From Rhodococcus sp. (in: high G+C Gram-positive bacteria) (GTDB taxonomy: Bacteria; Actinomycetota; Actinomycetes; Mycobacteriales; Mycobacteriaceae): a stretch of DNA of 64,000 nt. Where the stretch lies: contig NZ_JAHFVG010000013.1 in assembly GCF_023264675.1 (NCBI RefSeq), forward strand, positions 62,001-126,000, given 5' to 3'. A model generated the notes under the pieces. That model saw nothing but the letters and a program-made list of their open reading frames with translations, did no database searches and was not told the DNA's origin. Positions 55,052 through 63,999 of the stretch are shown piece after piece (positions within the stretch are counted from its first letter, which is position 1; each line of letters opens with the position of its first letter). A program made the translations under genes and the position numbers.

Positions 55052-55067
55052 TCGAACATATGTTCGA
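55052..55067. promoter_or_regulatory. LexA (SOS) box
   Basis: TCGAACATATGTTCGA, a perfect 16-base palindrome and a full match to the actinobacterial LexA pattern TCGAAC-N4-GTTCGA. It lies 32 bases before the proposed start of the DUF222/HNH gene. The rightward oxidoreductase gene starts 100 bases away and could also be affected. Confidence 0.85.
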
Positions 55068-55105
55068 ATCGATTTCGCGATATCCGCTCGCGGGAACCTC
55101 GCTCA

Positions 55106-55128
55106 TCTACCGTACAGCGTACGGTAGA
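55106..55128. promoter_or_regulatory. Perfect palindrome upstream of the DDN-type gene, TetR-like operator
   Basis: Ten-base arms TCTACCGTAC and GTACGGTAGA around three bases, 40 bases before the gene start and only 38 bases from the SOS box. The form fits a TetR-family operator. No TetR gene is in the window, so the regulator is encoded elsewhere. Confidence 0.7.
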
Positions 55129-55167
55129 GACGCGACCGCATCAGAGTCCTACCGTCGAGGAGTTGCC

Positions 55168-55656
55168 ATGAGAAAAGTTCCAACCGGCGTCGTTTCACCA
55201 CCGCGATGGCTCAAACCGATGAACAAGATCCTCATGGCCATCCGGAGAGTCGGCGGCATGAAAGAACTCAGCGTCCTCACCGTCGTGGGCCGCACCAGCG
55301 GCAAACGTCGGAGCACACCTCTGACCGTCGTCGAGGTAGATGACGAAAGTTACCTTCTCGAGGGATTTCCCGGCGCGGACTGGGCGCGCAACGTGCGCGC
55401 CGCGCGAGGCGAGGCCGACTTGTCGGTAGGGCGAACAACGAATCGGGTCCGCCTCGTCGAGTTGACTTCCGCAGCCGCCGAACCGATTCTACGAATCTGG
55501 CCCGCACGCGCCGGCACGGACGGGCCGAAGATCATGAAGGACGCGGGCGTAGTCGACGAGGTGACGCCGGAGGCGTTTGCCGCCCTGGCAGGAACCTGTG
55601 CGGTATTTCGAATCGACTTCCCCGACCGAAGCCTGCAGGGGACGATCGACGACTGA
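55168..55656 (+). CDS. Deazaflavin (F420)-dependent nitroreductase family protein
   Basis: Start is the ATG at 55168, six bases after GAGGAG; 162 residues. The split-barrel family motifs are LTVVGRTSGKRRSTPLTVVEVDDESYLLEGFPGADWARNVRAA, the same layout as mycobacterial Ddn. Such proteins bind coenzyme F420 (some bind heme or fatty acids) and reduce quinones or nitro compounds. Substrate is unknown. fdhD follows after 15 bases. Confidence 0.85.
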   Translation: MRKVPTGVVSPPRWLKPMNKILMAIRRVGGMKELSVLTVVGRTSGKRRSTPLTVVEVDDESYLLEGFPGADWARNVRAARGEADLSVGRTTNRVRLVELTSAAAEPILRIWPARAGTDGPKIMKDAGVVDEVTPEAFAALAGTCAVFRIDFPDRSLQGTIDD

Positions 55657-55671
55657 GCGCATAATCGACGG

Positions 55672-56496
55672 ATGGGACGAATCACCGCCAGACGTCCGGT
55701 AGTGCGGATTCGCGGCATGCACGAGTCGAGCCGGCCGGACACACTCGTCGTCGAAGAGCCGTTGGAGATCCGTGTGAACGGCTCGGCACTCGCGGTCACG
55801 ATGCGCACGCCGGGCCACGACGTGGAACTGGCGCACGGTTTTCTGCTTACCGAGGGCGTGATCGCCGGCCGAGAGGACATATCCGTCGCACGGTACTGCG
55901 ACGGTGTCGACGAGCAGGGACAGAACACTTACAACGTCCTCGACATCGCGCTCGCCGCCGGTGTGCCGCCGCCACAGCCCGGTGTGGAGCGCAATTTCTA
56001 CACGACGTCCTCGTGTGGAGTGTGCGGCAAGGGCTCGCTCGATGCGGTCCGCCTGAAGACGGTTCATTCGCCTGCCGCCGACACCGCCGAGGTGAAGGCG
56101 TCGGTCCTCGCCACGATGCCCGACACTCTGCGGAAATCTCAGAAGGTTTTCGATTCCACCGGCGGTCTGCATGCAGCAGCGTTGTTCGATGCGGACGGAA
56201 CGATGTTGGTGCTGCGCGAGGACGTCGGACGCCACAATGCGGTGGACAAGGTGGTCGGCTGGGCCACGGGCGAAGGACGCATCCCGATGGCAGGCACCGT
56301 ACTGATGGTCAGCGGCCGCGCATCGTTCGAGCTGGCGCAGAAAGCTGTGATGGCGGGAATCCCCATTCTCGCCGCAGTGTCGGCGCCGTCGTCACTGGCC
56401 GTCGATCTTGCCCAGGAATCCGGGTTGACAGTGGTCGGATTCCTCCGCGGCGAGAACATGAACCTGTACTCGCACACTCACCGCATCACGCGCTGA
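55672..56496 (+). CDS. fdhD: Formate dehydrogenase accessory sulfurtransferase FdhD
   Basis: 274 residues. FdhD features: [26 protein letters not shown], the cysteine loop [14 protein letters not shown] and [16 protein letters not shown]. FdhD carries sulfur from a cysteine desulfurase to the molybdenum cofactor of formate dehydrogenase. No formate dehydrogenase or cofactor gene is in the window. The 3' end overlaps that of convergent pcaJ by 11 bases. Confidence 0.95.
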   Translation: MGRITARRPVVRIRGMHESSRPDTLVVEEPLEIRVNGSALAVTMRTPGHDVELAHGFLLTEGVIAGREDISVARYCDGVDEQGQNTYNVLDIALAAGVPPPQPGVERNFYTTSSCGVCGKGSLDAVRLKTVHSPAADTAEVKASVLATMPDTLRKSQKVFDSTGGLHAAALFDADGTMLVLREDVGRHNAVDKVVGWATGEGRIPMAGTVLMVSGRASFELAQKAVMAGIPILAAVSAPSSLAVDLAQESGLTVVGFLRGENMNLYSHTHRITR

Positions 56497-57130
56497 GCGG
56501 GGCTCCCGTCGCGGCTCGTACCTGCTCCACCGTGATTCCGGGTGCGGTTTCGACGAGCACGAGGCCGTCGGGCGTCACGTCGAGAACTGCCATGTCGGTG
56601 ATGATGCGTTGCACGCACCCCTTGCCGGTCAGCGGAAGTGAGCACGATTCGAGAATCTTCGGCTCGCCCTTCTTCGACACGTGCTCCATCATCACCAGCA
56701 CGCGACGTGCGCCGTGGACGAGATCCATCGCACCGCCCATTCCCTTGACCATATGGCCCGGAATCATCCAGTTCGCGAGGTCGCCGTTCTGGCTCACCTG
56801 CATTGCGCCGAGGACTGCGACGTCGACCTGACCTCCGCGGATCATGCCGAAGGACTGCGCCGAGTCGAAGTACGACGCGCCCGGTAGGACCGTGATGGTT
56901 TCCTTGCCCGCGTTGATGACCTCGGGATCGAGTTCGTCTTCGGTCGGGTACGGACCGACTCCGAGGACACCGTTCTCGGAATGGAGAACCACGGTGATGT
57001 CGGTGGACAGGTAGTTGGGAACCAGGGTCGGCATACCGATGCCGAGATTGACGTACTCGCCGTCGTTCAGTTCCTGCGCGACGCGGGCAGCCATCTGCTC
57101 GCGGGTCAGCTTGGTGATCGTCTCGCTCAT
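56486..57130 (-). CDS. pcaJ: 3-oxoadipate CoA-transferase, beta subunit
   Basis: 214 residues; the ATG overlaps the pcaI stop (ATGA). Class I CoA-transferase features: [14 protein letters not shown] and the catalytic Glu in [12 protein letters not shown], then [19 protein letters not shown]. With PcaI it moves CoA from succinyl-CoA to 3-oxoadipate. Scot-type acetoacetate transferase is the alternative, but the divergent pca genes and shared operator region support pca. Confidence 0.92.
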   Translation of the reverse strand: MSETITKLTREQMAARVAQELNDGEYVNLGIGMPTLVPNYLSTDITVVLHSENGVLGVGPYPTEDELDPEVINAGKETITVLPGASYFDSAQSFGMIRGGQVDVAVLGAMQVSQNGDLANWMIPGHMVKGMGGAMDLVHGARRVLVMMEHVSKKGEPKILESCSLPLTGKGCVQRIITDMAVLDVTPDGLVLVETAPGITVEQVRAATGAPLSA

Positions 57131-57876
57131 GCTCGTACCGTTCGTTGTTCGATGCCTACTGTGACCTTGCCGACGTGCACCACGCGCTGGACGTGAATGC
57201 CCGGCGTATGGATGTCGTCGGGACCGATCTCACCCGGTTCGACCAACTCCTCGACCTGAGCGATGGTGATACGCCCGGACGCAGCGGCCGGCGGATTGAA
57301 ATTGCGGGCGCTGGCGTGGAACACGAGATTGCCGTGCCGGTCGCCTTTCCAGGCGTGGACGAGTGCGTAGTCGGCCACGATGCCGCGTTCCATGACGTAG
57401 GTGGTGCCGTCGAACTCTCGGGTCTCCTTGGGAGGGCTGGAGACCGCGATGCCTCCCGAGCCGTCGTAACGCAGTGGCAGGCCGCCGTCGGCGACCTGGG
57501 TTCCGACGCCTGCAGGCGTGAAGAACGCAGGAATGCCTGCGCCGCCTGCACGAAGGCGCTCTGCGAGTGTGCCCTGAGGAGTGAGTTCCACTTCGAGCTC
57601 ACCCGAGAGGTATTGGCGTGCGAACTCTTTGTTGGAGCCGACGTACGAACTGATCGTTCGCCTGATCCGGTGCTTCTCGAGTAGTACGCCGAGGCCGAAT
57701 CCGTCAGTGCCGCAGTTGTTGCTGACGATCTCCAGATCGGTCGCTCCTTGATCCAGTACGGCGTCGATCAGGATTTCGGGAACTCCGACCAGCCCGAAAC
57801 CTCCCACGGCGACAGAGGCGCCGTCCGGCATGTCGGCTACTGCTTCGGCGGCACTCGCCACGACTTTGTCCATCAT
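57127..57876 (-). CDS. pcaI: 3-oxoadipate CoA-transferase, alpha subunit
   Basis: I start at the ATG at 57874-57876 (249 residues, [13 protein letters not shown]); a further in-frame ATG 39 bases upstream would add residues unlike the family. The CoA-binding glycine loop is [22 protein letters not shown], with [15 protein letters not shown] and [15 protein letters not shown]. It forms the heterodimer with PcaJ and is transcribed away from pcaH. Confidence 0.92.
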   Translation of the reverse strand: MMDKVVASAAEAVADMPDGASVAVGGFGLVGVPEILIDAVLDQGATDLEIVSNNCGTDGFGLGVLLEKHRIRRTISSYVGSNKEFARQYLSGELEVELTPQGTLAERLRAGGAGIPAFFTPAGVGTQVADGGLPLRYDGSGGIAVSSPPKETREFDGTTYVMERGIVADYALVHAWKGDRHGNLVFHASARNFNPPAAASGRITIAQVEELVEPGEIGPDDIHTPGIHVQRVVHVGKVTVGIEQRTVRA

Positions 57877-57917
57877 GTGTCCGACCATACCCAAGATTGT
57901 GCGTAATGTGAACACTT

Positions 57918-57934
57918 CGCCGCTATACGAACAT
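57918..57934. promoter_or_regulatory. Probable PcaR half-site in front of pcaI
   Basis: CGCCGCTATACGAACA; its complement shares TTCG(C/T)ATAGCGGC with the palindrome at 57984. It lies about 45-60 bases upstream of pcaI. Confidence 0.5.
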
Positions 57935-57949
57935 TTCTTACCGATTTTA

Positions 57950-57979
57950 TTGCTTGGATCACTGTGGTGGCTCTATTGT
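57950..57979 (+). promoter_or_regulatory. Candidate promoter of pcaHGBLRF
   Basis: TTGCTT (57950-57955), 18 bases, TATTGT (57974-57979). The palindrome at 57984 would cover the transcription start. Confidence 0.4.
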
Positions 57980-57983
57980 CGTT

Positions 57984-58000
57984 CGCATAGCGGCTATGCG
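57984..58000. promoter_or_regulatory. Probable PcaR (IclR family) operator in front of pcaH
   Basis: CGCATAG-CGG-CTATGCG, perfect seven-base arms, preceded by GTT. It is 54 bases before pcaH and just downstream of a candidate -10 box. Related half-site at 57918. Confidence 0.65.
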
Positions 58001-58053
58001 TCCACATCACGAACGCTTAGCCGAGGACTGATTCGGAACGTGAGGAATCCCCG

Positions 58054-58797
58054 ATGCTCCATCTACCGCCGAATCACTCGGCCACCGGCGAGGCAACCGC
58101 CTACCGCGACCAAGCGGGAACGAACGCGCCCCGCGACTTCGCTGACTACCGGACCACCTCGCTGCGCAGCCCCAAGCAACCCCTCGTACTGCTCCCCCAG
58201 CGTCTGACCGAGATCACAGGTCCAGTTCTCGGCGAGGGCCGCGTGAACGCCTCGGATGCCGATCTCACTCTCGTCGGCGGCGGCGAAGCACAGGGCCAGA
58301 GAATCATCGTGCACGGCCGCGTGCTCGACAGCGACGGTCGCGCAGTGCCCAACACCCTCGTCGAGGTCTGGCAGGCCAATGCAGGCGGCCGTTACCGCCA
58401 CGCTGGTGACAACTGGCCCGCACCGCTGGATCCGCATTTCGACGGAGTCGGCCGAGTTCTCACCGACGACCACGGCAACTACCGCTTCACGACGATCCGG
58501 CCCGGTGCATATCCGTGGGGAAATCACCACAACGCGTGGCGCCCCGCCCACATCCATTTCTCGCTCTTCGGGCGAGCGTTCACGCAACGCCTCGTCACCC
58601 AGATGTACTTCCCCGACGACCCCATGTTCTTCCAGGACCCGATCTTCAATGCCGCGCCGGCCGATGCACGGGCGCGCATGATCAGCGTGTTCGACTACGA
58701 AGCAACACAGGACAACTGGGCGCTCGGCTACCGCTTCGACATCGTTCTACGCGGAAAGGGCGCCACCCCGTTCGAAGGAGACGATCACGATGACTGA
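58054..58797 (+). CDS. pcaH: Protocatechuate 3,4-dioxygenase, beta subunit
   Basis: 247 residues behind GAGGAA. Intradiol dioxygenase features: HGRVLDSDGRAVPNTLVEVWQANAGGRYRH (iron Tyr), YRFTTIRPGAYPWGNHHNAWRPAHIHFSLFG (iron Tyr and two His). The beta subunit carries the non-heme Fe(III) that opens protocatechuate to 3-carboxy-cis,cis-muconate. It overlaps pcaG by eight bases. Confidence 0.97.
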   Translation: MLHLPPNHSATGEATAYRDQAGTNAPRDFADYRTTSLRSPKQPLVLLPQRLTEITGPVLGEGRVNASDADLTLVGGGEAQGQRIIVHGRVLDSDGRAVPNTLVEVWQANAGGRYRHAGDNWPAPLDPHFDGVGRVLTDDHGNYRFTTIRPGAYPWGNHHNAWRPAHIHFSLFGRAFTQRLVTQMYFPDDPMFFQDPIFNAAPADARARMISVFDYEATQDNWALGYRFDIVLRGKGATPFEGDDHDD

Positions 58798-59428
58798 ACC
58801 CGTTTTCGCGCCGCGCTATCCCGTCGCTCCCGGAAGCAACTTCACCACGGTTCCGTTCGGACAGACGCCGTCGCAGACGGTGGGCCCCTACCTGCACATC
58901 GGACTCCCCTGGGCCGACGGTCCCGACGTCGTGCCCCCGGGCACCGACGGCGCCATCGACATCTCGATCGGCGTCGTCGACGGCAACCGAACCCCGATGG
59001 CCGACGTCATGATCGAGACCTGGCAGGCCGACGCGGCAGGTCGGTTCGAGCATCCCGATGATCCTCGCGGGTCCGCTGCCCCGACTCCGGCAGGCTTTCG
59101 CGGTTTCGGTCGTGCGGTAGCCGACTCCACCGGCACCGCGGTGGTGCACACGGTCAAGCCCGGGGCGTTGCCCGCCGAGGACGGCGCCGTCGAGGCCCCA
59201 CACATCGACGTCGGAATCTTTGCGCGCGGAGTTCTGGAACGGCTCGTCACCCGGATTTATTTTCCGGACGAAACCGATGCCAACGCAGTCGATCCCGTGT
59301 TGGCATCGTTGGACGAGCGCGCACGCGCCAAACTGACCGCCCGCGCGACACTCACCGGATACCACCTCGATGTGGTACTCCAGGACAGTGATCCGGACGG
59401 CGACGAAACTCCGTTCTTCGACCTGTAG
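58790..59428 (+). CDS. pcaG: Protocatechuate 3,4-dioxygenase, alpha subunit
   Basis: 212 residues. FGQTPSQTVGPYLHIGLPW is the alpha-subunit signature; the intradiol core is present (MADVMIETWQADAAGRFEH) but the iron ligands are lost, as expected. It completes the active-site pocket with PcaH. Confidence 0.96.
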   Translation: MTEPVFAPRYPVAPGSNFTTVPFGQTPSQTVGPYLHIGLPWADGPDVVPPGTDGAIDISIGVVDGNRTPMADVMIETWQADAAGRFEHPDDPRGSAAPTPAGFRGFGRAVADSTGTAVVHTVKPGALPAEDGAVEAPHIDVGIFARGVLERLVTRIYFPDETDANAVDPVLASLDERARAKLTARATLTGYHLDVVLQDSDPDGDETPFFDL

Positions 59429-59452
59429 ATTCCGCACGAGGAAAGCGAGACC

Positions 59453-60790
59453 ATGCCGGCTACACGCGGTCCCCTGTTCGACTCCACGTTCGGCGCGAGT
59501 GCCGTCGCAGCACACGTGTCGGATCAGGCATGGATCACCGCCATGCTCGATGTCGAGGCCGCCCTGTCGAGGGCCGCAGCCGAACAGGGTCTCGTGAGCA
59601 CCGAGAATGCCGCCGTCGTGACCGAGGTCGCCTCCCGACTCGCCGCTCCCGGCGGATTGGACGTCGCCGAACTCGGCGCGGCGTCGGCAGCGGGAGGCAA
59701 CCCCGTCATTCCTCTGGTCAAGATTCTTCGGCGCGCGGTCGCCGAGCACGGGGTACCCGGCAGCGCGGTACATCCGGGTGCCACGTCGCAGGACGTCGTG
59801 GACACCGCCGCAATGCTGCTGGCCCGATCGGCACTGACCGATCTGGTCGGGGAACTGAACGACGCGATCACCGCGGGTGCAGCGCTCGCTCGTCGTCACC
59901 GCGACACGCCAACGGCAGGACGCACACTCGGCCAGCAGGCGCTACCGACCACCTTCGGTGCGGTGGCCGCCGGATGGACCATGGGCCTGGTGCGCGGCCG
60001 TGAATCCGTTCAGCGCGTCTTCTCCACTCTTGCAGTCCAATTCGGCGGCGCTGCGGGCACATCAGCGGCTCTTCATCCGCTGGGACTCCTCGTCGCAGAT
60101 TCTCTTGCCGTTCAACTCGGCCTTGCTCGTCAAGACGTTCCGTGGCACACCGACCGAACTCGGATCGCCGAGATCGTCGGAGCACTCGGTACGGCTGCGG
60201 GAGCCGTCTCCAAGCCTGCACTCGATATCACGCTGCTGGCGACAACGGAGGTGGGAGAGGTCGAGGAGGACGCGCCTGGCGGTTCGTCGGCGATGCCGCA
60301 CAAGCGAAACCCCGTAGCGGCCATCACTGCTCGTGCTGCGGTGCGCCGGGTGCCGGGACTCGTCGCCATCATGCTGTCGTCGATGGAGCACGAGCACCAA
60401 CGGGCCGCGGGAGCCTGGCATGCCGAGTGGGAGACGTTCACCGACCTCCTTCGATCGGTGACGGGCGGAGCGCATCAACTTGCCGTCAGTCTCTCCGGAT
60501 TGCACGTGCACGCGGACGCGATGGCCAGAAATCTCGACATCACCCACGGGCTGTTGTTGGCCGAGCGTGTCACCTCGGCACTGGCGCCGCACACCGACCG
60601 AGCCCGCGACATCGTCACAGCGGCATGCTCGTCCGGAGCACCGCTCGATCAGGATCCCGGCATCACCGAATTTCTCGATCCCCGCCAGGTTCACGAACTA
60701 CTCGATCCGACGCACTATCTGGGACATGCGGGCGACATCGTCGACCGAGTCCTCGCCGTCGTCGCAGCACATACGGAAAGAAGCTCATGA
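59453..60790 (+). CDS. pcaB: 3-carboxy-cis,cis-muconate cycloisomerase
   Basis: 445 residues, fumarase/aspartase superfamily. The signature loop is GGSSAMPHKRNPV, with HPGATSQDVVDTA and GRTLGQQALPTTFG. It lactonises carboxymuconate to 4-carboxymuconolactone. The stop overlaps the pcaL start (ATGA). Confidence 0.95.
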   Translation: MPATRGPLFDSTFGASAVAAHVSDQAWITAMLDVEAALSRAAAEQGLVSTENAAVVTEVASRLAAPGGLDVAELGAASAAGGNPVIPLVKILRRAVAEHGVPGSAVHPGATSQDVVDTAAMLLARSALTDLVGELNDAITAGAALARRHRDTPTAGRTLGQQALPTTFGAVAAGWTMGLVRGRESVQRVFSTLAVQFGGAAGTSAALHPLGLLVADSLAVQLGLARQDVPWHTDRTRIAEIVGALGTAAGAVSKPALDITLLATTEVGEVEEDAPGGSSAMPHKRNPVAAITARAAVRRVPGLVAIMLSSMEHEHQRAAGAWHAEWETFTDLLRSVTGGAHQLAVSLSGLHVHADAMARNLDITHGLLLAERVTSALAPHTDRARDIVTAACSSGAPLDQDPGITEFLDPRQVHELLDPTHYLGHAGDIVDRVLAVVAAHTERSS

Positions 60791-61983
60791 GCGTCGAACT
60801 GTCCTACGATCTCATTCCAGGTTCCGGATCCCCCGACTCGACCGTCGTACTGATCGGTTCTCTCGGATCCGACCGATCCATGTGGGATCCCCAGATCGCC
60901 GGCTTGTCTTCGGTGGCGAACGTTCTTGCGGTCGATCTCCGCGGGCACGGCGCCTCACCGGCCCCGGCCGGACCGTATTCGGTGGCCGACCTCGCCGGAG
61001 ATGTTGTCGCCGTTCTCGATTCGATCGGGGTGGACCGCGCTCATCTCGTCGGTCTCTCGCTCGGCGGTGCCGTCGCGCAGTGGATCGCGGTTCACCGACC
61101 GGCGCGGGTCGACACCCTCTCGCTGCTGTGCACGTCGGCCAAGTTCGGCGAGTCACAGGCGTGGCTCGATCGAGCGAGTGCCACCAGGAGCAGCGGCACG
61201 CAGTCACTGGCCGACGCCGTGTTGAGCCGCTGGTTCACGCCAGAACTGGCAGCGCGCGACACGGAACTGGCAGCGCGGCATCGACAGATGATCATCGACA
61301 CTCCCGACGAGGGATATGCCGCGTGTTGCGACGCCCTCGCCGCTTGGGACAACCGCGCCGACCTCGGTCGCATCGCGGCCCCGACTCTTGTCATCGCAGG
61401 CGAGCAGGATCCTTCGACGCCGCCCGCCGACCTGAAGGTCATCGCCGACGGCATCGCGCGGTCGAGCTTGCACGTACTCGATCCCGCAGCACATCTCGCC
61501 AATGTCGAGCAGGCGGGTGAGGTGACTCGCCTGATCATCGATCACATCTCGTCCGGCGCCTACGAGGCCGGTCGTCGGGCAGCGCACAGCGCCGGAATGA
61601 CCGTGCGCCGTCAGGTACTCGGCGACGCGCACGTCGACAGAAGCATCGAACGCACCACCGAATTCACGGCTCCGTTCCAGGATTTCATCACCCGTACCGC
61701 GTGGGGCGACGTCTGGACGCGGGACGGGCTCGATCACCGGACGCGCCGGCTACTGACGCTCGCGATCCTGACGGCTGTGGGAAATCAGCACGAGCTGGAC
61801 ATGCACATAAGGGCAGCGCTGCGCGGAGGCGTCGAACCGGATGCCCTCGCCGAGGTGTTCCTCCACACGGCCGTCTACGCGGGGGTTCCGAACAGCAACG
61901 CAGCCTTTGCTCAGGCGAACACCGCTCTGCAGGAACTGGCGAGCGCCGCAGAGGCCGAGCAGGAAGAGTCGGAGAATCCATGA
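60787..61983 (+). CDS. pcaL: Fused 3-oxoadipate enol-lactone hydrolase / 4-carboxymuconolactone decarboxylase
   Basis: 398 residues. The N-terminal alpha/beta hydrolase (1-about 255: VVLIGSLGSDRSMWDPQI, nucleophile GLSLGGAVAQW) is PcaD. The C-terminal part (about 270-398: RRQVLGDAHVDRS, HELDMHIRAALRGGVEPDALAEVFLHTAVYAGVP) is PcaC, a carboxymuconolactone decarboxylase. The fusion, PcaL, is known from Rhodococcus opacus and streptomycetes. The start overlaps pcaB and the stop overlaps pcaR, both as ATGA. Confidence 0.96.
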   Translation: MSVELSYDLIPGSGSPDSTVVLIGSLGSDRSMWDPQIAGLSSVANVLAVDLRGHGASPAPAGPYSVADLAGDVVAVLDSIGVDRAHLVGLSLGGAVAQWIAVHRPARVDTLSLLCTSAKFGESQAWLDRASATRSSGTQSLADAVLSRWFTPELAARDTELAARHRQMIIDTPDEGYAACCDALAAWDNRADLGRIAAPTLVIAGEQDPSTPPADLKVIADGIARSSLHVLDPAAHLANVEQAGEVTRLIIDHISSGAYEAGRRAAHSAGMTVRRQVLGDAHVDRSIERTTEFTAPFQDFITRTAWGDVWTRDGLDHRTRRLLTLAILTAVGNQHELDMHIRAALRGGVEPDALAEVFLHTAVYAGVPNSNAAFAQANTALQELASAAEAEQEESENP

Positions 61984-62795
61984 CCGAACCTCAAGGGCCG
62001 TCACCGGACTACGTGCAGTCGCTCGCACGCGGTCTAGCCGTCATCCGGGCCTTCGATGCCTCCCATCCTCGGCGAACGCTGTCCGACGTCGCCAAATCGA
62101 CCGACCTGACCCGCGCAACAGCGCGCAGATTCCTGTTGACGCTCGTGGAACTCGGATACGTGCGCAGCGACGGATCGATGTTCTGGTTGACTCCGAGGGT
62201 TCTCGAGCTCGGTTACAGCTATCTCTCGAGTCTGTCTTTGCCCGATGTCGCGGGACCTCATCTGGAGTCGCTCGCGGAGCAGGTCCGCGAGTCCTCGTCG
62301 GTATCGATCCTCGACGGCGACGACGTGGTCTATGTCGCCCGCGTTCCGGTCAGCCGCATCATGACCGTCGCCATCACTATCGGTACCCGTTTTCCGGCGT
62401 ACGCGACGTCGATGGGACGCGTTCTGTTGGCCGGTCTCGCGCCCGCAGATCTCGACGCCTACCTCGCGCGAGTGGCACTGACCGCCCTCACCGGGAAAAC
62501 GATCACCGATGCGGTGTCGCTGCGTCGCGAACTCGACGCCGTTCGCGCACAGGGTTACTGCCTCGTCGACCAAGAACTGGAAGAGGGTCTGCGATCGATC
62601 GCGGCACCGGTCCACGACAGTGCAGGCGAGGTCGTAGCGGCAGCGAACGTCTCGACCCAGGCCGCGCGGCATTCCGCCGACGCGGTCCGCGAACACCTGC
62701 TACCAGCCCTTCTCCGAGCGACCGGCGCCATCGAGACAGATCTACGCCGAGTGCAATCGCAATCCACCGATCACAAAGGAAGTTTCCGTGCCTGA
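61980..62795 (+). CDS. pcaR: IclR family regulator of the pca genes
   Basis: 271 residues. The winged helix is at about 10-70 (SLARGLAVIRAFDASHPRRTLSDVAKSTDLTRATARRFLLTLVELGYV), followed by the IclR effector domain (SSVSILDGDDVVYVARVP, GTRFPAYATSMGRVLLAG, GYCLVDQELEEGLRSIAAP). PcaR proteins respond to 3-oxoadipate or protocatechuate. Embedded in the operon between pcaL and pcaF, it probably controls the divergent promoter region at 57918-58000. Confidence 0.93.
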   Translation: MTEPQGPSPDYVQSLARGLAVIRAFDASHPRRTLSDVAKSTDLTRATARRFLLTLVELGYVRSDGSMFWLTPRVLELGYSYLSSLSLPDVAGPHLESLAEQVRESSSVSILDGDDVVYVARVPVSRIMTVAITIGTRFPAYATSMGRVLLAGLAPADLDAYLARVALTALTGKTITDAVSLRRELDAVRAQGYCLVDQELEEGLRSIAAPVHDSAGEVVAAANVSTQAARHSADAVREHLLPALLRATGAIETDLRRVQSQSTDHKGSFRA

Positions 62796-63999
62796 CGCCG
62801 TAATCTGTGAACCCCTCCGCACACCGGTCGGACGATTCGGTGGTGTCTTCCGAGACATCACTCCCGAGTCGCTCGCGGCTACCGTCATCAGCGAGCTGGT
62901 CTCGCGTACTGGCATCTCCGGGTCGGACATCGACGATGTCATCCTTGGCCAGGCCTCCCCGAACGGCGATGCGCCGGCGATCGGACGAGTGGCAGCACTC
63001 GATGCCGGTCTCGGCGTCGACGTGCCGGGCCAGCAGGTAGACCGCCGGTGCGGGTCGGGGCTGCAGGCCGTCCTCCAAGCATGTATGCAGGTGCAGTCCG
63101 GCGGAAACGACCTCGTTCTCGCGGGCGGCGTCGAAAGCATGAGTCAGGCCGAGTTCTACGCGACCGGAATGCGATGGGGCGTCAAGGCCGAGGCAGTGGC
63201 GCTGTCGGACCGACTGGCGCGTGCTCGTGTCACCGCGGGCGGAAAGAACTACCCCGTCCCGGGCGGCATGATCGAAACTGCCGAGAACCTGCGGGCCGAG
63301 TTTTCGATCTCGCGCGCGGACCAGGACGCGCTTGCCGTGCACTCGCACCAGAAGGCCGTAGCCGCGCAGAAGAACGGGGTGTTCGCCGAGGAGATCGTCG
63401 GAGTCTCGGTCCCGCAACGCAGGACCGACCCGTTGATCGTCGATACCGACGAGCACCCGCGCGCCGACACCAGCGTCGAGTCACTGTCGAAGCTTCGGGC
63501 GATCCGCGCGAAGATCGACCCCGATTCCACTGTCACTGCAGGCAATGCCAGCGGTCAGAACGACGGCGCCGCACTGGCCATCGTGACGACCCCGGAGAAG
63601 GCCGCGTCCCTCGGACTGCGTCCGATCGCACGAATGGTCAGCTGGGCCGTCGCCGGAGTTCCGCCGCGCACCATGGGAATCGGGCCTGTCCCGGCGAGTG
63701 AGAAAGCGCTCGGCCGAATCGGTCTGAGTCTGGCAGACATGGACGTCATCGAGTTGAACGAAGCGTTCGCCGCTCAGACTCTGGCGGTATTGCGAACGTG
63801 GGGAATCGAACCCGACGATTCGCGGCTCAACCCGAACGGGTCGGGAATCTCGCTCGGACATCCCGTCGGCGCTACCGGTGCCCGCATCCTTGCGACACTT
63901 CTGCGCGAGATGAACCGGCGTGAGGCGCGCTACGGTCTCGAAACGATGTGCATCGGCGGCGGCCAGGGATTGGCCGCGGTGTTCGAGCGACTGGCATAG
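62788..63999 (+). CDS. pcaF: Beta-ketoadipyl-CoA thiolase
   Basis: 403 residues from a GTG at 62788 behind AAAGGAAG, overlapping pcaR by eight bases; the gene ends one base before the window edge. Catalytic Cys88 is in DRRCGSGLQAV, His in GSGISLGHPVGATGAR and the second Cys in MCIGGGQG. It splits 3-oxoadipyl-CoA to succinyl-CoA and acetyl-CoA, the last step of the pathway. As a thiolase alone it could be another acyl-CoA acetyltransferase; the operon settles it. Confidence 0.94.
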   Translation: MPDAVICEPLRTPVGRFGGVFRDITPESLAATVISELVSRTGISGSDIDDVILGQASPNGDAPAIGRVAALDAGLGVDVPGQQVDRRCGSGLQAVLQACMQVQSGGNDLVLAGGVESMSQAEFYATGMRWGVKAEAVALSDRLARARVTAGGKNYPVPGGMIETAENLRAEFSISRADQDALAVHSHQKAVAAQKNGVFAEEIVGVSVPQRRTDPLIVDTDEHPRADTSVESLSKLRAIRAKIDPDSTVTAGNASGQNDGAALAIVTTPEKAASLGLRPIARMVSWAVAGVPPRTMGIGPVPASEKALGRIGLSLADMDVIELNEAFAAQTLAVLRTWGIEPDDSRLNPNGSGISLGHPVGATGARILATLLREMNRREARYGLETMCIGGGQGLAAVFERLA

